Source: Aptenodytes patagonicus (Eukaryota > Chordata > Aves > Sphenisciformes > Spheniscidae). From it: DNA of 64,000 nucleotides. Below are positions 63,401 to 64,000 of this stretch, in pieces. The DNA lies in assembly GCF_965638725.1 (NCBI RefSeq), contig NC_134982.1, positions 61,751,816 through 61,815,815 on the forward strand, read 5' to 3'. Numbering within the stretch: the first letter of the stretch is position 1; each line of letters opens with the position of its first letter. The position numbers and the translations under genes were made by a program. The notes beneath the pieces are model-generated. The model did not search any database. It had not been told where the DNA came from and worked only from the letters and a program-made list of their open reading frames with translations.

Positions 63401-64000
63401 ATTATGGCAATTGGATTCAACAAGGATATTCCCAGATATGTCTTGTATTTCAGGAAAGCTTTCTGATTTATTATTTATGTCATGCTCCTCGGGATCTAAT
63501 AGCAAGGGTGACAGCAAGGATTTTCCTTGTATACTACAGGGAACTTCAGGTTCTTTTCTTACTGCAGAGCCGAAGGAATCAGGTATCAATTTAGTGTCGC
63601 CTTGGATGAGTCTTTGTTCTAGTTCTCCAGTCATCACAGTCATTATTGACCCTCTCCTTTTCTTTGTTGTCTCAGGTTCTGCAGGGGGTGAGTGAACATT
63701 TTGCTGTAAAGCTGAAAGTTGGTTTGGGGCACTTTCTGTGGATGCATAATTAGTGCTTTCCTTGTCATTAATAAGTTCACCCAAAGGGCTTCTAGAACGT
63801 GGAGAGACATGTACCAGCTGAGCCTTGTTCTGCAATTCAACATGCTTTTCTAGACGGTTGTACTCTGGTGTCCCTTCACCTAAAGCATCTTTGGTAGACT
63901 CAGAGTCTTTCTCCCATATGGCTAGGTTTCTCAGAGGCTCTGCATGCCCATTTGCTTTTTTCTCATTTATAGTACCACTGGAATGAAGACTGTCCATTAA
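30360..64000 (-). CDS. PDZPH1: PDZPH1-like gene, 3' part: disordered region, PDZ, PH, PH (11 exons, 5' partial)
   Basis: Eleven exons joined by canonical GT-AG introns give 2262 coding bases, which is 753 residues plus a stop, with matching phases at every junction and no internal stop. Numbering from the window edge, residues 1-415 are polar and probably disordered, about 416-496 form a PDZ domain with the binding loop YPWGF, about 510-612 form PH1, and about 637-742 form PH2. The protein ends at MNRPLEETRM. PDZ and PH domains suggest a membrane-associated adaptor that binds peptide C-termini and phosphoinositides; that role is inferred from the domains only. PDZ followed by two C-terminal PH domains is the layout I associate with PDZPH1, recalled as functional in mouse and a pseudogene in human. 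The reading frame is open at the right edge, so the start lies outside the window. Introns range from 0.75 to 11.1 kb. CNKSR or syntrophins are less likely because their domain orders differ. Confidence 0.85.
31178..31195 (-). repeat. T18 tract just inside the intron after the PH2 middle exon
   Basis: Eighteen A on the plus strand, hence T18 on the gene strand, begin 13 bases past the exon end. U-rich tracts just downstream of weak 5' splice sites can recruit TIA-1 family proteins and strengthen U1 binding; that function is inferred here. Confidence 0.6.
31208..31343 (-). CDS. PDZPH1: PDZPH1 exon, middle of PH2
   Basis: The exon is 136 bases, phase 1 in and phase 2 out. The acceptor is CTGTCCAG|GT, not the nearer CTACAG, because the latter would shift into a TGA. 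It encodes GGLYLQGYTVSEQSLGSKRS and then FKTFYLCAENVNENKR. The donor AAAAG|GTAAAC is weak and is followed, six bases later, by 18 T residues on the gene strand. Confidence 0.88.
33240..33426 (-). CDS. PDZPH1: PDZPH1 exon, start of PH2
   Basis: The exon is 187 bases, phase 0 in and phase 1 out, with acceptor TTTACAG|AAC and donor CAAG|GTAGGG. It encodes a linker (NHVWVDVTLHNTTLPPLAIK) and then the first strands of PH2: CLGLLHQLDRSKDVWIQHY, followed by CILKDGCLYFY. PH2 lacks the dense basic first loop of PH1, so it may not bind phosphoinositides; this is inference. Confidence 0.9.
36311..36353 (-). CDS. PDZPH1: PDZPH1 micro-exon, C-terminal helix of PH1
   Basis: This 43-base exon completes the Arg codon (AG|G) and encodes WLEAMDKAVHPVHQ before donor CAG|GTAATT. 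The Trp is the near-invariant residue of the C-terminal PH helix. Phase 2 in and phase 0 out match both neighbours. It is easily missed because it is shorter than most gene-finding thresholds. Confidence 0.85.
37612..37769 (-). CDS. PDZPH1: PDZPH1 exon, middle of PH1
   Basis: The exon is 158 bases, phase 0 in and phase 2 out, with acceptor AATTGCAG|GAT and donor AGAG|GTAAGC. It encodes the strands from DEGKCRPLEVTKLEGAEIG through FVFKC to IFYFCATSNQEMKR, where the last stretch is the run into the terminal PH helix. Confidence 0.88.
37770..47879. other. Main part of the largest PDZPH1 intron
   Basis: Apart from the G14 run no repeat or exon was recognised. Phases of the flanking exons (0 and 0) join directly, so no coding exon is required here. 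Confidence 0.55.
46893..46906. repeat. G14 homopolymer in the PDZPH1 intron
   Basis: Fourteen G in a row are followed by TGGCGGGGCGG, a G-quadruplex-capable run on the plus strand and hence on the non-template strand for any plus-strand transcript. It is about 1 kb from the CpG-rich block. Exact length is likely to be unreliable in assembly. Confidence 0.85.
47880..48115. promoter_or_regulatory. Isolated CpG-rich block inside the 11.1-kb PDZPH1 intron
   Basis: About 235 bases are GC-rich and dense in CpG (GGCGCGCGC, CCGCCGC, GCGACGCCCCGCC) between AT-rich flanks. It contains four perfect CCCGCTG units (47970-47997). On the plus strand it ends CCCCCGCAG|GTAACCG, a good donor-like site, so it could be a promoter with a first exon antisense to PDZPH1, or an internal gene promoter. 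A 182-codon minus-strand frame across it is a by-product of high GC and has no recognisable domain. A GC-rich repeat insertion is the main alternative. Confidence 0.45.
47970..47997. repeat. Four tandem CCCGCTG units in the CpG-rich block
   Basis: Four exact copies of the heptamer CCCGCTG run end to end, followed by a decayed fifth (CCTGC). They lie in the middle of the CpG-rich block and could alter its length between individuals. Confidence 0.9.
48907..49085 (-). CDS. PDZPH1: PDZPH1 exon, last PDZ strand and start of PH1
   Basis: The exon is 179 bases, phase 1 in and phase 0 out, with donor AAGAAG|GTAAGG. It opens with GPDILTMVVG, the last PDZ strand, then a short linker and the start of PH1: RGYLHKR, GWRKRWFVL and GYLHYY, matching strands 1-4 of a PH fold. 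The K-x-W-R-K-R-W-F-V-L pattern with basic residues in the first loop is compatible with phosphoinositide binding, though that is not shown. The 11.1-kb intron that follows is the largest in the window. Confidence 0.92.
50737..50847 (-). CDS. PDZPH1: PDZPH1 exon, second half of PDZ domain
   Basis: The exon is 111 bases, phase 1 to phase 1, with acceptor TTATTCCAG|AC and donor AAAG|GTAAGT. It encodes SAAEEAGLQVGDILIAVNG, the very typical PDZ core, then the helix SEAANLARKG. Joining to the previous exon gives VDTN-SAAEEAGL, the expected PDZ spacing. The frame running upstream into MWGFIPD is intron. Confidence 0.92.
53530..54010 (-). mobile_element. Old CR1-type LINE relic, RT 3' part, in a PDZPH1 intron
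   Basis: Read on the minus strand, broken frames retain the order of a CR1-clade RT C-terminus: DDCEELQKKLTKLSE, then a stop where a Trp is expected, AKKWQMSFNKDE, then LAVTLRNEILGV, SLKSSALCA, and LLPKTLVHPILQYC with MDTVKLEKEQKVQ. These correspond to the conserved post-RT region. Divergence is much greater than in the other CR1 copies here, so this is an old insertion. No 3' octamer tail is visible. It lies in the intron between the two PDZ exons, on the same strand as the gene. Confidence 0.75.
54350..54475. repeat. AT-rich low-complexity tract
   Basis: About 125 bases are nearly pure A/T with many TATA and ATATTATA units, just downstream (in gene sense) of the first PDZ exon. It may form cruciforms or be length-variable. 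No gene content is seen. Confidence 0.85.
54531..54632 (-). CDS. PDZPH1: PDZPH1 exon, first half of PDZ domain
   Basis: The exon is 102 bases, phase 1 to phase 1, with strong sites (TTCTGCAG|TT and ACAA|GTAAGT). It encodes RERTVKIAKGTGNYPWGF and continues through the second strand to VTEVDT. YPWGF occupies the carboxylate-binding loop position (the GLGF equivalent) of PDZ domains. The next exon supplies the rest of the fold. Confidence 0.85.
56364..56552 (-). CDS. PDZPH1: PDZPH1 exon, pre-PDZ linker
   Basis: The exon is 189 bases, phase 1 to phase 1, with acceptor CATGACAG|TA and donor ACAG|GTAATA. It encodes an acidic, serine-rich linker (NSEDARSVDLGL, then PDNSPRCLSKRPRP) with no known fold. 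Both junction phases match the neighbouring exons, which is the main support for its use. Confidence 0.75.
59973..60155 (-). CDS. PDZPH1: PDZPH1 exon, linker between disordered region and PDZ
   Basis: The exon is 183 bases, phase 1 to phase 1, reading through QEEAIDQWARRRKQFKDSKK and on to a serine-rich end. The donor is TCAA|GTGAGT. The acceptor chosen is TTTAG|AC; an in-frame alternative at CAG|AA would end the exon at 60143 and remove four residues. RNA evidence would be needed to choose between them. The basic, helical-looking QWARRRKQF segment is the only distinctive part. Confidence 0.75.
61709..62137 (-). mobile_element. CR1 LINE 3' end, 5'-truncated, in a PDZPH1 intron
   Basis: The minus strand encodes the end of CR1 ORF2: YEERLRTLGLSSLEKRRLRV, RFRLDMRTHFFTERVL, WNRLPGEVVDAPSLSVFK and a terminal LDNALNNML followed by a stop. 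The 3' UTR contains TTGGAAGGGATC on the plus strand in inverted form and ends near the ATTCTATG remnant at 61709. It differs from the two other young copies (LYSFLGRGSGEGG against AYQYLKGAYKKDG), so it belongs to a different CR1 subfamily. Confidence 0.9.
63127..64000 (-). CDS. PDZPH1: PDZPH1 large N-terminal exon (runs off the right edge)
   Basis: The frame is open for 291 codons plus one base and ends AAAG|GTAGGT, leaving phase 1. An ATG sits at 63995-63997, but the preceding codon is TTA (Leu) at the edge, so the exon probably continues upstream and this Met is not necessarily the start. The sequence is rich in S, E, N, P and K without a recognisable fold, as expected for a disordered scaffold region. 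A basic stretch KKRRGS (63647-63664) followed by IMTVMTGELEQRL stands out; RRGS matches the basophilic RRxS kinase pattern. The open frame on the opposite strand (63318-63695) is a shadow. Confidence 0.85.

Noticed and set aside
63318-63695. 125-codon plus-strand frame at the right end
   Set aside because: It is the antisense shadow of the large PDZPH1 exon.
1-64000. tRNA, rRNA, CRISPR array, operon or prokaryotic insertion sequences
   Set aside because: None of the required structures were found by eye, and the sequence is clearly vertebrate. A tRNAscan or Rfam search would be the decisive test for small RNA genes.

Overview
The window is vertebrate nuclear DNA and almost certainly avian. 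It carries chicken-repeat-1 (CR1) LINEs ending in the ATTCTATG octamer repeat, an ERVL-type solo LTR of a kind common in birds, AT-rich intergenic DNA, and a compact multi-exon gene with canonical GT-AG introns. There are no operons, ribosome binding sites or CRISPR arrays; nearly all short open frames here are chance frames or repeat relics.

Right half (about 30.2-64.0 kb), minus strand: the 3' part of one protein-coding gene. Eleven coding exons can be joined by hand with matching phases and no internal stop, giving a 753-residue C-terminal fragment plus stop; the 5' end lies beyond the right edge. The order is a long disordered N-terminal region, one PDZ domain split over three exons, then two pleckstrin-homology (PH) domains split over three exons each, with the stop 12 codons after the last PH helix. 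This architecture fits PDZPH1 (PDZ and pleckstrin homology domains 1), a gene present in mouse and, from memory, listed as a pseudogene in human. An AATAAA signal on the minus strand lies about 145 bases past the stop. The introns hold an old CR1 RT relic (53.5-54.0 kb), a CR1 3' end (61.7-62.1 kb), an AT-rich tract (54.4 kb) and a striking isolated CpG-rich block (47.9-48.1 kb).

Left half (1-30.2 kb): downstream intergenic DNA with no credible host gene. It contains a 99-bp direct repeat pair 1840 bp apart (1.84 and 3.68 kb), a 555-bp solo LTR with a perfect CRE palindrome (6.06-6.61 kb), a 5'-truncated CR1 abutting telomere-like CCCTAA repeats (7.35-7.72 kb), a weak relic resembling Ty3/Gypsy pol on the minus strand (18.2-18.5 kb), and a 2.2-kb decayed CR1 ORF2 abutting nine CATAA units (21.8-24.05 kb).

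The main results are the intact PDZPH1 exon structure, including a shared intron position in its two PH domains; the orphan CpG block with a possible splice donor inside the largest intron; the Gypsy-like relic, unusual for a bird; and tandem repeats at both readable CR1 5' truncation points. I found no wholly new biological system.
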